Assembly: GCA_049487715.1 (NCBI GenBank)
Contig: CP150584.1
Span: 248,001 to 312,000, forward strand
Reading direction: 5' to 3'
Origin: Pycnococcus provasolii
Lineage: Eukaryota > Chlorophyta > Pseudoscourfieldiophyceae > Pseudoscourfieldiales
Length of the DNA stretch: 64,000 nucleotides
This document shows positions 47,514-56,849 of this stretch, one piece after another. Below the pieces are notes generated by a model. It saw nothing but the letters and a program-made list of their open reading frames with translations, was not told the origin of the DNA and made no database searches. The position numbers and the translations under genes are program-made. The first letter of the stretch is position 1. The number at the start of each line of letters is the position of its first letter.

Positions 47514-49358
47514 ATGCCCGTGAGTCATGGCCCGTCCTTGGTTGACCCGCGCACGGTACGCGCCGACGTGCTTTCTTACCTAGGAAAGTGCGAAGACAAA
47601 GATACGTGCGCAGTCGCGTCAAAACAACTATCGGCCTTGGCTTCCTCGTGCGCCGCACCTGAAACGGTCGCGGCCGTCATCTACGCACTCGCGTCGGAAA
47701 CCGCACCGCAAACTCGGAAATCGGCAGGAGCGCGCGTCGCAGTCATGAGAACAATCACGACGATGTGCGACAAAAACGCGCCGAGCCAAAAGCACATTCA
47801 GCCGCACGTCAACAAACTCGCGACGCTCTGCGCGGCGTGCGCGGGAGCGACCGGCGCGGACGCAAGCACGCGAACGGCTGCCGCCGACGCTCTTCAAGCC
47901 ATGGCAAGGCACCTTCCCAGCGCGTGGATCGGACCTGACGGCGCAGGTACGGGTGGGCCGCTGCTGCGCCCCGTCATCGCGCTCGCGGAGAAAAAAGCAA
48001 ATAGCCGAGACGAAGCGGCCGCCCTGCTCGACGCCGCCGCGCGAGTCGTTCGCGGCATGCAGCCAGCCTTGCGCCCAGAGGTTGGCGTCGTACGCGCGTT
48101 TGCAAAAACGCAGACGTCGTCGTCGTTCGCCGCCAAGGGAAGTGCACTACTCGCGCTCGCCGCGTGCGGTCCCGCAGCAGCCACGCACGCGGCCGATGCC
48201 ATCGGTGCGCCGAATACCGCCGCGGCGACAGCGCGAGGAGGACTAGCCGGCGTGCTCCGGCACGCAGAAGACTGGCGCGAACGGAGAGCGGCTGCCGAGG
48301 CGGCAGAAGTGTTCGTCCTTCTCGCGCGTGACGCTCTCGCAGACGTTCGCGTTCCCGCGACTGGCGGAGGCTGGTGTGGCGCGCTCGAGGCGATGGCCGC
48401 CTTGCTTGTGGAAGCTCGCCACGACCGCGTGCGACCCGTTCGCGATGCGGCGATCAGCGCGGCGGCGGCGTTGACGCGCGCCGTGCCGGGCATCCGCATC
48501 GAGTCTGCGACGCCGTCCTCGGCGCGCCGAAGGGGTGCGGTGAATCCAGAATTCAAACGAGCGCACGCTTGGCCAGACGAGGATGGCTCTGAGAACGGAA
48601 TCGTCGTTATGCTGCCGCCGTCGAAGAACAAGGTGGAGGCGGCGTCGGCGGAGCAGGAGGTGAAGGAGGGGGCGCGTCAGCCATCGCCCGCGCCCGATGT
48701 GGGCCTCTCAGAGGAGGAGGAGGAGGAGGAGGAGGAAGAAGAACAAGACGGCGAAGATGTGGAGGAGGAGAAATCGCAGCTCGAGCATGCTGCGGACAAC
48801 AACGAGCCGTCGGCCGCGGAGATGGAGAGTGCACCTTTGTCGAAGGAACAGTCGGCGCCACGGCGGCGGCAGTGGGGTGGCGCTGCGGCACCTGTGCCCT
48901 CGTCGCCGCTGCCTTCGTCGTCGTCGTACGATTTGCCTGCGGGCATGGCGGCCGCCATCGCGTCGGCGGTGTCGGAGGCGCTGAGGCCGCACGTTGCCGC
49001 GATTGAGCGTCGTTTGTCACGCATCGAAGGTCGCGTGGCTGAGCTCGAGGATACCGTCGTGGACCTGATTGAGGAACGCCGAGCTCCTGGTGGCGTCGGT
49101 CCTTCTGACAACGAGCCACCGCCATCAGAACCGCCACCACAGCCACCACTGCTACCAAGGCCAGAGACTCCACTCAGCCGTGCGCGTGAGGTGTACCGCG
49201 ACTTGCGTGCACTGCTTGAGCTGGCTCCGACGGACCAAGCCGACGGAACTGCTGCTCCAACCGCGGCCATCTTAACGTCCGCGGCGGACGCGTTCGAGGG
49301 TGCCGCAGACGCCCTAGCATCTGCTGCACCGCACAACCCCCACCACCAACCTGTGTAA
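47514..49358 (+). CDS. TORTIFOLIA1/SPIRAL2-like HEAT-repeat microtubule protein
   Basis: 614 residues from ATG 47514. An N-terminal HEAT/TOG-like array spans about 10-320 (GKCEDKDTCAVASKQLSALA, LLRPVIALAEKKANSRDEAA, RVRPVRDAAISAAAALTRAV). An acidic/Glu-rich region and a predicted coiled coil follow (HVAAIERRLSRIEGRVAELE, about 500-535). This order (TOG-like HEATs then a coiled coil) is that of the plant SPR2/TOR1 family, which binds microtubule minus ends and cortical arrays. The longer open frame from 47217 is rejected because it crosses the duplicated promoter. TGTAA overlaps the stop. Confidence 0.75.
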   Translation: MPVSHGPSLVDPRTVRADVLSYLGKCEDKDTCAVASKQLSALASSCAAPETVAAVIYALASETAPQTRKSAGARVAVMRTITTMCDKNAPSQKHIQPHVNKLATLCAACAGATGADASTRTAAADALQAMARHLPSAWIGPDGAGTGGPLLRPVIALAEKKANSRDEAAALLDAAARVVRGMQPALRPEVGVVRAFAKTQTSSSFAAKGSALLALAACGPAAATHAADAIGAPNTAAATARGGLAGVLRHAEDWRERRAAAEAAEVFVLLARDALADVRVPATGGGWCGALEAMAALLVEARHDRVRPVRDAAISAAAALTRAVPGIRIESATPSSARRRGAVNPEFKRAHAWPDEDGSENGIVVMLPPSKNKVEAASAEQEVKEGARQPSPAPDVGLSEEEEEEEEEEEQDGEDVEEEKSQLEHAADNNEPSAAEMESAPLSKEQSAPRRRQWGGAAAPVPSSPLPSSSSYDLPAGMAAAIASAVSEALRPHVAAIERRLSRIEGRVAELEDTVVDLIEERRAPGGVGPSDNEPPPSEPPPQPPLLPRPETPLSRAREVYRDLRALLELAPTDQADGTAAPTAAILTSAADAFEGAADALASAAPHNPHHQPV

Positions 49359-49418
49359 ATAAAACAATACAACATTTAACTTCCATTACTCGGTGAGCGT
49401 TGCTTAGAACATTAAGCG

Positions 49419-49742
49419 CTACGTATACTTTGCAATAGCCTGCGGCAGGATGACGAGTGTTATGAGCAGCGCCGTCGCCGCGTAGAGTGTGGCTTTGGCA
49501 ACGAACACGACGTCCCTCTTCGCGTTGAATCTCGCGACGTCGTCGTCGTCGTCGGCGTCGCGCTGCAAGGCTAATAGCGGTGCGCGTTCAAAGCCGTTAC
49601 AACAAGGGTGCAGAAGAATACTAACGGCACCTGGGGAGGAGGGGAGGGGCAAAAACCAAACAAGGAGAAGACTCTCCGTGCATAGAGGGATCCCCAAGTA
49701 ACAGGGAGATTTGCGAGGGGGGGAAGGAGCGCTGCCGGGCAA
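49419..49742 (-). CDS. Possible small single-pass membrane protein
   Basis: Up to 107 residues. Only the last 45 look gene-like: an Asp run (DADDDDDVARFNAKR) and a C-terminal helix (ATLYAATALLITLVILPQAI) ending AKYT. The N-terminal half is Pro/Leu-rich and looks like non-coding or intronic sequence. A good acceptor-like CCTTGCAG lies right before the Asp run, so a short 5' exon is likely but not located. Could also be chance. Confidence 0.35.
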   Translation of the reverse strand: MPGSAPSPPRKSPCYLGIPLCTESLLLVWFLPLPSSPGAVSILLHPCCNGFERAPLLALQRDADDDDDVARFNAKRDVVFVAKATLYAATALLITLVILPQAIAKYT

Positions 49743-49973
49743 AGCAGCCGGGTACAGGTACCGGGTATAGGTATGGCGGAGCTGGCGGGTACCTGGGACT
49801 ATATACTACGGTGTGGTGATTGCACATGTCTCTCAAAGCTGTATGCTTTGTGCTTTGTGCTTTGTGCGTGCTCGTATGTACCTGGTGAAAACACTGGTCG
49901 TCGTATTTGTATTTGGTGGTCTTGATATATTTACGGGTTACACACTGTCACTCAAAATATATCAGCAAGCCGC

Positions 49974-50722
49974 TTAGATGTCCTGCACGTGCAAGCCAGG
50001 GGGAAGCGACTGCTTCAACTTGTCAGCCTTGTCCCCGTCCGTCACGCAGAGCGTGTACAGGTAGCGCGAGCACCTCACCTTGAACTTCGTGATGTCGCCA
50101 GTCTTCTTGATCTTGACGCTCCTTGCATCCTTGCGCCGTGCCGTGAGAAGGAAGTCCTTGACTGTTTGGGCGTAGGTAGGGAGAGAAGAGGTGTTAGTGA
50201 TGATGTTTTTTTGTTTGTTTTGTCGTGTTGATTCAAGCCCGACCATCCCTTCCTTCCCAGGACACCACAAGAACGTCCGTCGTTCCCAGGACAACAAGCC
50301 GACGTCGAGGCGCTGAGTCGTTCTCGTTGAGAAAAGGACAAGAGGCGATGGCATCGTCTCCGCCGCCGCCGCCGCCAACAACAACAACAACACCGCTTAT
50401 CTGAGTGCGTGCTCTCAACCAGCCCGTCATCGTCCAACAAGTAGACAACACCGTTTGACGTCACTCGCGTTCGTGTAGGATCCCACCCCAACCAAACAAG
50501 CAAGCACCACGAAAGAAGCGCACACCCGAAGAGGATGCATCACACACTCACAAATCCCTCCCTCACCAAACACATCTCGAGAGGATGTGACACAACAAAC
50601 ACGGACAACAAATGAACATGAACATGAATCGACCAAGCACAACACAAGACACAAGACTTAAGGAAGCACACAAGCACAAGCACAAGAGAATACTACGTAC
50701 TTTCGTTAATCAAACGCGGCAT
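49974..50722 (-). CDS. RPL38: 60S ribosomal protein L38 (eL38), one intron
   Basis: Coding exons (minus strand) 50722-50701 and 50161-49974, 69 residues. Exon 1 is only 22 bases (MPRLINE plus one base of the next codon), then a 539-base GTACGT..ACAG intron. The spliced codon ATC restores the family start ...[20 protein letters not shown]. The rest matches eL38 throughout: [16 protein letters not shown] and LKQSLPPGL. This is a structural protein of the large ribosomal subunit. TGTAA on the minus strand at 49938-49942. Confidence 0.95.
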
Positions 50723-50890
50723 GGCGAGGCAGATGACACAGAGTGCTCTCCAGGTGCTAGGAGGAGGGGGAAATCACCCGCCCGGGTCAGGGGGGAGTCG
50801 CCGCCGCCGTCGTTGTTCGAAGAGGAGACAAACCAGAGGGGCCCCCGTCCCCGTCGACCTGCGTCGTAGGGTAGGAACTTTACATTTATG

Positions 50891-51080
50891 TTAGGGCTAG
50901 GGTTCGGGTTTTAGGGTTAGGGTTTTAAGTTTGGGTTAGGGGTTCGGGGTTCGGGGTTCGGGTTTTAGGGGTAGGGCTAGGGTTTAGGGTTCGGGTTCGG
51001 GGTTAGGGGCTTAGGGCTAGGGTTCGGGGTTTGGGGTTAGGGGTTCGGGTTCGGGGTTAGGGTTAGGGTTAGGGTTTGGG
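50891..51080 (+). repeat. Degenerate telomere-like array, about 190 bases
   Basis: About 28 variant units of the TTAGGG type (TTAGGG, GTTCGGG, TTTAGGG, GCTAGGG, GGGGTTC). It fills the divergent interval up to 3 bases before the first ATG of the ANKRD13 gene. The mixture of variants suggests an old telomeric insertion that has drifted, or a slipping G-rich promoter tract. G-runs could form quadruplexes. Confidence 0.9.
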
Positions 51081-51082
51081 CT

Positions 51083-53662
51083 ATGTTTTCGGTATTCGTT
51101 TTCCAGGCCGCTTTCAAGGCTGCTGCGTCGCGTCATCATCAGCCTTGCACACCACCGGTTTTTCATTATTTATTTCGCCAGAGAGCTCTAGCTCTTGAGA
51201 TGTTCCGCTGGAATCTGCTGTACGGTTTATGGGACGACGACCTGTACGACGACGACGACGACTTGATTGTACCCGCACACCTCACTCAACACTCAGCTTC
51301 AGGGACGTCAGGGACTTCAGGGACTTCCGGCTTGCAAACTTCTTCTTTGCAAACGTTGGCGCCGCATCGGCCGCAAGGTGGTAGCCAGGCGAATAGCTCC
51401 GAACTTCTGACTACCCGTAGCAGAGGCGTGTCCCGGAAAAATAGGGGGGGGGATGGCTTAGCTTCCATCGTCGAGGAAGAAGTGTACCTGTCACGAAGCA
51501 TATCGGCCATCTCAACCGCACTCGGGCCAGCGACGACAACGACGACGACGACAACAACAACAGCAACTCTGCAAGGCAAATCCTCTCATCAAACCTCCTC
51601 ATCTCAACACAGCAGCAACAGCAACGGGTATGAAACAAGAGGCTCAGAAGAAGAAGAAGAAGAAGAAGAAGAGCAACAGCTTGATGAACAAGAAGAGATG
51701 TTTCGTACGCCAACGAAAACGTTAACGCCGCCGTCTCCCTCTACGCAACAACAAGACGCAAGATTCACGTCTTCGCCAGGATGGAAAAACGACGCAAACA
51801 GCTCAACGACGACGTCAGCAACCAAGGCAACACCAAAGAAGGAGTACTCGTCCGCGCCTGGATGGAGTCAACTGGGGAGAAGTCATCATCCGAACATGGT
51901 GGCAGACACGCCGGAGACGAGCAAGCTCCCCTTGCACCGCGCTGCATTCGACAACGACGTCGAAGGTATCAACCAGTTCCTGAACAGCCTCTCAGAAGAA
52001 GAAGAAGGAGAAGGAGAAAAAGAAGAAGAAGAAGAGGAAGAAGAGAGAAGGCTCGAGCAGCTGACACGACTCGACCGGCATGGGAACACCGCGCTGCACC
52101 TCGCTGTCCTGCGCCGATCGCAAGATGCACTGCAAGCCTTGCTAGACGCCGGCTTCCCCCACGACGCCAAGTCCGAGGATGGGTGGACTGCACTTGACGA
52201 GGCGCTAGGGTGCGGCGACTTCACCATGTCGCGAGCTATTCACAAGCATGCCACGGAAATAGGACGGAGGCGCTTTCACGAGAAACGGCCGCAGCTGCAG
52301 CAGCTCCTCGAAAGTCTCCCCGACATGAGCTTCCGCCTTCGCTGGGAATTTGGAAGTCCCATCTTCAGCATCCTGCTCAAGAAATTTGCGCCGTCAGATA
52401 CGTATCGAATTACCAAGGTGGGAACGTATATTCGCGTCGACGGAACGCTGCGTGGGCTGGACGAAGAGATGGCGGGCGAGGAGACGTCCGGTGACGTTGG
52501 CAGAGGAGGCATTATCCCCAAGTGGAAGCGTGGGCCATTCTCGATTATCATCCGACTTGACGGACGCGGCGACGACGCGAAGGTGCACATCTACGTGCTG
52601 GACCACGACAAGAAGGAGGTTGTGGAAATGACGGATACAGACCCGAACGCGGAAAATGACGACGAGGAGAAGACGCGACGTCTCGATCGAAAGCTTGACG
52701 AGGAGGTGCGATTCATGATGGCGGAAGCTTCGGGTGCAGACTCGATGTGCGGCGACCCGGACCTCCGTGGCGGTGGCCTCAGCGGCGTGGGCAAGACGAA
52801 AATGAAGACGACGAATTTTGTGTTCGAGCCCATGAAGAACTGGATGAACTCGAAGGATCGCGTGGAGACTGTGGAAGGATGGACGTGCCGCCTGTACTCC
52901 GCGTCCGCGCTCCTCGAGGCGGTGTCGGTGCTGAAAGGTTCGCCGTTCGCCGCTCTGCGCAATCATCCAGGAATGACGTTTGAGGAGTACGTGAAATTTG
53001 AGGTGGGCGACAAGGACACGGTGCTTCGCCTGCTGTCCGACACGCCGGAGAATTCGCCAGGTGGCGATGCACTTGACTTAAATGACCCCAGCACGAGCCC
53101 ACGAGCTGCTGCTGCTGCTGCTGCTGCTGCCGCCGCTGCCGCCGCAAGCCGTGAGAAGGAGGATGCGAAAAAGGAAAAACCAAGAAAGGTGGCAGCTCGA
53201 TGCTGGATGGCGGAAGGTTTTCCGTTCTCTCTGAAGGAACTGCTTCCGCTTCTGCACATCATTGGCCGTGTCAATAAGACGATCATGAAGGTTTCGAAGT
53301 TCATCGAGCGATATGGAACGATGGACCTCTTTCCCGTGAAGCTGCAAGTGCCCATCGCAATGACGGTATACCTGCTCGTGACATTTCGGGACTTTCAGAC
53401 AAGGGGAGACGAACCAAGGAAGACAAATGCCGGCTGGGGATGGTTTGGTGGTGGTAGTAGCGGTGGGGGAAGTTTCGACACACTCATTCGCCCCGATGAT
53501 GTACCCGAAGGTTTCTTTGACATTCCCTCGGATTACAAGGAACGTGAGGTTGAGGATGTGCTGAAAGAGTGGAGTGAGGAGGTGGAAGCGAAAAATGGAA
53601 TGGAGGGGAACTCTGAGTTGATGGATCGTGAGCTCGACGACCAGAGTTTCGCGTTTCTATGA
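51083..53662 (+). CDS. ANKRD13: ANKRD13-family ankyrin / GPCR-chaperone-type protein
   Basis: 859 residues (820 if it starts at ATG 51200, MFRWNLLYGLW, which may be the true start). A long disordered N-terminus rich in Thr, Ser, Gln and Glu is followed by ankyrin repeats (about 275-380: LPLHRAAFDNDVEGINQFLN, GNTALHLAVLRRSQDALQAL, GWTALDEALGCGDF). Next comes the ANKRD13/GPCR-chaperone region (RLRWEFGSPIFSILLKKFAP, TYIRVDGTLRGLD, KWKRGPFSIIIRLDG). In animals these proteins bind ubiquitinated receptors or act as ER chaperones. A poly-Ala run (about 675-690) and a Gly-rich tract are present. No ubiquitin-interacting motif is obvious. Confidence 0.85.
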   Translation: MFSVFVFQAAFKAAASRHHQPCTPPVFHYLFRQRALALEMFRWNLLYGLWDDDLYDDDDDLIVPAHLTQHSASGTSGTSGTSGLQTSSLQTLAPHRPQGGSQANSSELLTTRSRGVSRKNRGGDGLASIVEEEVYLSRSISAISTALGPATTTTTTTTTTATLQGKSSHQTSSSQHSSNSNGYETRGSEEEEEEEEEQQLDEQEEMFRTPTKTLTPPSPSTQQQDARFTSSPGWKNDANSSTTTSATKATPKKEYSSAPGWSQLGRSHHPNMVADTPETSKLPLHRAAFDNDVEGINQFLNSLSEEEEGEGEKEEEEEEEERRLEQLTRLDRHGNTALHLAVLRRSQDALQALLDAGFPHDAKSEDGWTALDEALGCGDFTMSRAIHKHATEIGRRRFHEKRPQLQQLLESLPDMSFRLRWEFGSPIFSILLKKFAPSDTYRITKVGTYIRVDGTLRGLDEEMAGEETSGDVGRGGIIPKWKRGPFSIIIRLDGRGDDAKVHIYVLDHDKKEVVEMTDTDPNAENDDEEKTRRLDRKLDEEVRFMMAEASGADSMCGDPDLRGGGLSGVGKTKMKTTNFVFEPMKNWMNSKDRVETVEGWTCRLYSASALLEAVSVLKGSPFAALRNHPGMTFEEYVKFEVGDKDTVLRLLSDTPENSPGGDALDLNDPSTSPRAAAAAAAAAAAAAASREKEDAKKEKPRKVAARCWMAEGFPFSLKELLPLLHIIGRVNKTIMKVSKFIERYGTMDLFPVKLQVPIAMTVYLLVTFRDFQTRGDEPRKTNAGWGWFGGGSSGGGSFDTLIRPDDVPEGFFDIPSDYKEREVEDVLKEWSEEVEAKNGMEGNSELMDRELDDQSFAFL

Positions 53663-53931
53663 ATATTATGTAGATTTGAAGTGTACTTTATTTTGTAGAT
53701 CTATTACAAGCAACAATCTACACCCACTTCTTACAAAGCTACTTGAGCAGGAGCGCCTTGCGCCCCGCTTGATGAGAATTAAACTTAACTGCGCGGCAAC
53801 ACATGAACTTACTCTCTCTCACACACACGCGCACACACACACACCACCCTCCTCCTCCTTAAGTACTTATGATCCCTCTCGATAATTTCTTCGGTTCTTC
53901 TTTCTGGGATTCGCTTAGTTGTTGTTGTTAG

Positions 53932-55962
53932 TTATTCCGTTTCCTCGAGATGCTCGAAGAAGCGAAGACGGTGATGAGCGAGGCGTGAGCCACCACCACC
54001 ACCACCACCACCTCCATTTGCTGGCGACGAAAAGCTCATCGTCATCGTGCTGCTGCTGCCTCCAAAGTTAGAAGGCGAAAGGTCGTGAGCTGTGGCTCCC
54101 TTTCGGAGCTGCGTGGATAGCCTTGCCACTGACTGTAGCAGTGCTTGCTGCTGCTGCTGCAGGTGTTGTTTGCTCGGTTGTTGTTGTGGCGTTGGTATTT
54201 GCTGGTGCATCATTGTTGGCACCGATGAGCGGCGCAGAGGTGGGAAGGAATCGGCGGAAGGAGGAGCCGGTGCTGCGAGCTGCTGCGGCAGCGAGGGCGG
54301 CGACACCACCGTCGGCGGCGGCGGCGGCTTCGCGCAGGGGATGCAAGAGAAGGTTGTTGAATCTTCCATGTCCTTCTTTGTACCGATCGAGCCAGAAGTA
54401 TCCTGCTCAATCTCGCCCGAGGGAGATGCGTGAATGAAACGGCATCGCCTTCCGTACGGACAGGTGCCGTTGAGGGAGAACGTTCGACACTTCTCCGTCT
54501 TGTACCGTGGATGACGTGCCACCGTACGCAGCTCTGCAAGTCCATGCGCAAATTGACACTTCGAACCATAGCGACATGATCCCATCTCCTCAAAGCTGCG
54601 GCACATTTCCGTTTTGTAGAGACGGTGCTTCTGCATTGGTCCTCCGTTTTGCTGCTGCTGCTGCTGCTGTTGTTGTTGTTGTTGTTGCTGCTGCTGCTGC
54701 TGCTGCAATTCATGCTGCTGCTGCTGATTGGGTCCTCCTCCTTCTTTCGTCGTCGCGTAGTCGTAAGCCGTGCCCAGAAGCAATGCAGAAAGCAAGTTAT
54801 CGTCGAAGTCGCTGTTGTTGTTGTTGCTTTGCTGCGGCTGCTTCTTCTGTGCGAACCCTGCGCCGGGTGACGTTGGTGCCGTATTAAGAAGCTCTTGGTG
54901 CTGCTGCTGCCGCGGTAAGGATGAGGATGACGACCCCGTGGAGGAGGCTCGCAGACCAGCCGTGTACATTGACCACTGCACGTTACCACCACCACTGGTG
55001 CTGCTGCTGTGCGGTGGCCACGACGAAGACACATCAAAGGCGCTGCTGCTGCTGCCGATGATGTTTTTGGCTTGTGGTGTAGCTGTAGGAGGAGTCATCT
55101 TCGTCTGCACCACGTCAAGGGATGCAAACGCCTTGGTAATGAGTTCCTCAGAACTTGCGAGATCTGCCCACGACCCTGCGGATGTCATCGTTGACGCGTC
55201 ACTCATCGCACCGTCAGTACCACCACCATGATGCGCCGATGGCGCTGGTGGTGCGGCTGCTGCTTTGGCTTTGGCACCGTTGTTGGTTGCCCAAAAAGAA
55301 GGTTCGAGTTGAACGATTGGAGAAAACGCGAGAGACAAGATGTCTTCGTCGTCTTCGTCGTCGTCGTTTGTGGCAGTGGCGGTGAGCTTGTTGTTGTTTG
55401 TTGATGGCACCTTCATCATCATCATCTGTTGTTGTTGGTTGTTCGTGGTGCTGGAGGAGACGCGATTGTGTCGAACTCCACCGCGTCGTCCTCGTCCTCC
55501 GCGACGCTTCCCAGTCCGTGGTGATGATGACATCGCCGACGAGGAGGAGGAGGTCATGAAGTTGTTGTTGTCGTTGTTGTTGTTGTTGGCACCACCGCCA
55601 CTGGCACCTGCGGGAGCAAGAGAAGTTCGTGGCAAAACGCCTCCTCCTCCTGACGAGCCTTCTTCTTGGTAGTTGAATGGATGGTGGTTCTGGTGGTAGG
55701 TTGTTGTTTGAGCGATGTTGTTGTTGTCGAGTGAGTTTCGTCGACGTTGCTGAACAGCCACATGATCCTGCTGCGCGAGGAGCATCGCTTTGTCGATCCA
55801 CGACTCCTGAGAATGCGGCGGCGGGGTAAGGTGAACCATGGATGGCGTATTGTTATTATTCGCCGATGCTGCTGCTGCTGCTGCCGATGCACGCGCGGCG
55901 GCAGCACCACCACCTATGAGCGCACCGGCACTGCTGCTAGCGGTGAGCTGCGTGTGCAGCAT
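53932..55962 (-). CDS. Tristetraprolin-type tandem CCCH zinc-finger RNA-binding protein
   Basis: 676 residues. Two zinc fingers lie at about 447-511. Each is C-x8-C-x5-C-x3-H with a lead-in RLYKTEMC or RYKTEKC, and the His-to-Cys linker is 18 residues, as in TTP/ZFP36. This class binds UAUUUAU elements in 3' UTRs and recruits deadenylases. The flanks are low complexity: Asn, Ser, Gly and Gln runs, including a Gln tract just before the fingers. It overlaps a dense set of shadow frames, so codon periodicity is repetitive, but the fingers are unambiguous. ATG 55962. Confidence 0.92.
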   Translation of the reverse strand: MLHTQLTASSSAGALIGGGAAAARASAAAAAASANNNNTPSMVHLTPPPHSQESWIDKAMLLAQQDHVAVQQRRRNSLDNNNIAQTTTYHQNHHPFNYQEEGSSGGGGVLPRTSLAPAGASGGGANNNNNDNNNFMTSSSSSAMSSSPRTGKRRGGRGRRGGVRHNRVSSSTTNNQQQQMMMMKVPSTNNNKLTATATNDDDEDDEDILSLAFSPIVQLEPSFWATNNGAKAKAAAAPPAPSAHHGGGTDGAMSDASTMTSAGSWADLASSEELITKAFASLDVVQTKMTPPTATPQAKNIIGSSSSAFDVSSSWPPHSSSTSGGGNVQWSMYTAGLRASSTGSSSSSLPRQQQHQELLNTAPTSPGAGFAQKKQPQQSNNNNSDFDDNLLSALLLGTAYDYATTKEGGGPNQQQQHELQQQQQQQQQQQQQQQQQQQNGGPMQKHRLYKTEMCRSFEEMGSCRYGSKCQFAHGLAELRTVARHPRYKTEKCRTFSLNGTCPYGRRCRFIHASPSGEIEQDTSGSIGTKKDMEDSTTFSCIPCAKPPPPPTVVSPPSLPQQLAAPAPPSADSFPPLRRSSVPTMMHQQIPTPQQQPSKQHLQQQQQALLQSVARLSTQLRKGATAHDLSPSNFGGSSSTMTMSFSSPANGGGGGGGGGSRLAHHRLRFFEHLEETE
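54649..54729 (-). repeat. CAG/CAA polyglutamine-coding tract
   Basis: Runs of CTG, TTG and CTG on the plus strand, encoding about 20 glutamines plus a short second run. Interruptions by CAA codons suggest selection on the protein or stabilised repeats. Confidence 0.9.
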
Positions 55963-56849
55963 AACTAACTACTAACGAACGAATGCACGAGTGTGTGTGT
56001 GTGTAAAAAAACTAACTGGGAAAAAAAAACGACCAAAAACGTGCGAAGGAGAGGGGAGAAGCAGGCAGGCGTTGAAAACACACACATAGTGACATAACAC
56101 ACAAAACGGGCCTGCTTCCCCAAATCAGAATTTCAGCAGAGAGAGAGGAAGATTCCCCCTCCCTTATTTTCAAAGTAACGAATAAGTCGACGGGACCGGG
56201 GGACCGGGGGGGGACCACCGGGCAACGCGCTAAGGACCGGTTGTGGTAACTTCGGGAGAAACGAGACAATTTCTGAATTTCATGAATTTAATAATAAATC
56301 GTCCCTCCGACCTATGGACCCGACCATTTTTGTTTTTTTTTCTTTTTTTTTTCCCAGGCTCGTTTTGCTCGGTCGGCGTGAAGACTCCTCCTCCTCACTC
56401 CTCCTGACTCTAACTCCTGAAGAAGTGACCGACTTGGCCTCTTCCTTCCGTGGACGGTGTCCAGTGCCAGAAATAAATATCAGAATTCTTGGTGGTGTCA
56501 GTAGTAAGGGTTAGGGTTAGGGTTAGGGTTAACTACTTAGTAGGGACTTATTTTAAGGTTAGTCTGATCCGTTTGTTGACCGTTTTTCCGTTTATGACGA
56601 CATAGTGTGCTTATTATGGCACAGTCCAGTCCGAACCTACTACTACCCTAACCCAGTAGTAACCCTAACCGGCAGAACGTTTTTCTTGATTGGTCCCCCT
56701 TTCCTCGTATTCAAATATCCGCTTCCCTCCCCTCAAATCGATGTGAAATCTTAACGGCACGCAGGCGGGGCGGCGCAGCATCCGAAGTTTCTGTATCGCT
56801 GCGATCACTTCTCATTGTTCATTCTTCCCTCAGTTTTTCGTCTTGCTGC
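55963..56849. promoter_or_regulatory. Divergent promoter between the CCCH and fasciclin genes
   Basis: 890 bases with no gene. It holds TTAGGG repeats at about 56507-56532 and isolated CCCTAA units at 56643-56669, a TG/CA run near 55990-56005, and T/A homopolymers around 56320-56355. Confidence 0.6.

Noticed and set aside
50891-51080. A real chromosome end
   Set aside because: Units are degenerate and genes continue on both sides, so it is interstitial.
54210-55801. Alternative frames across the CCCH gene
   Set aside because: CAG/CAA repeats keep many frames open; only the minus frame has the tandem C-x8-C-x5-C-x3-H fingers.
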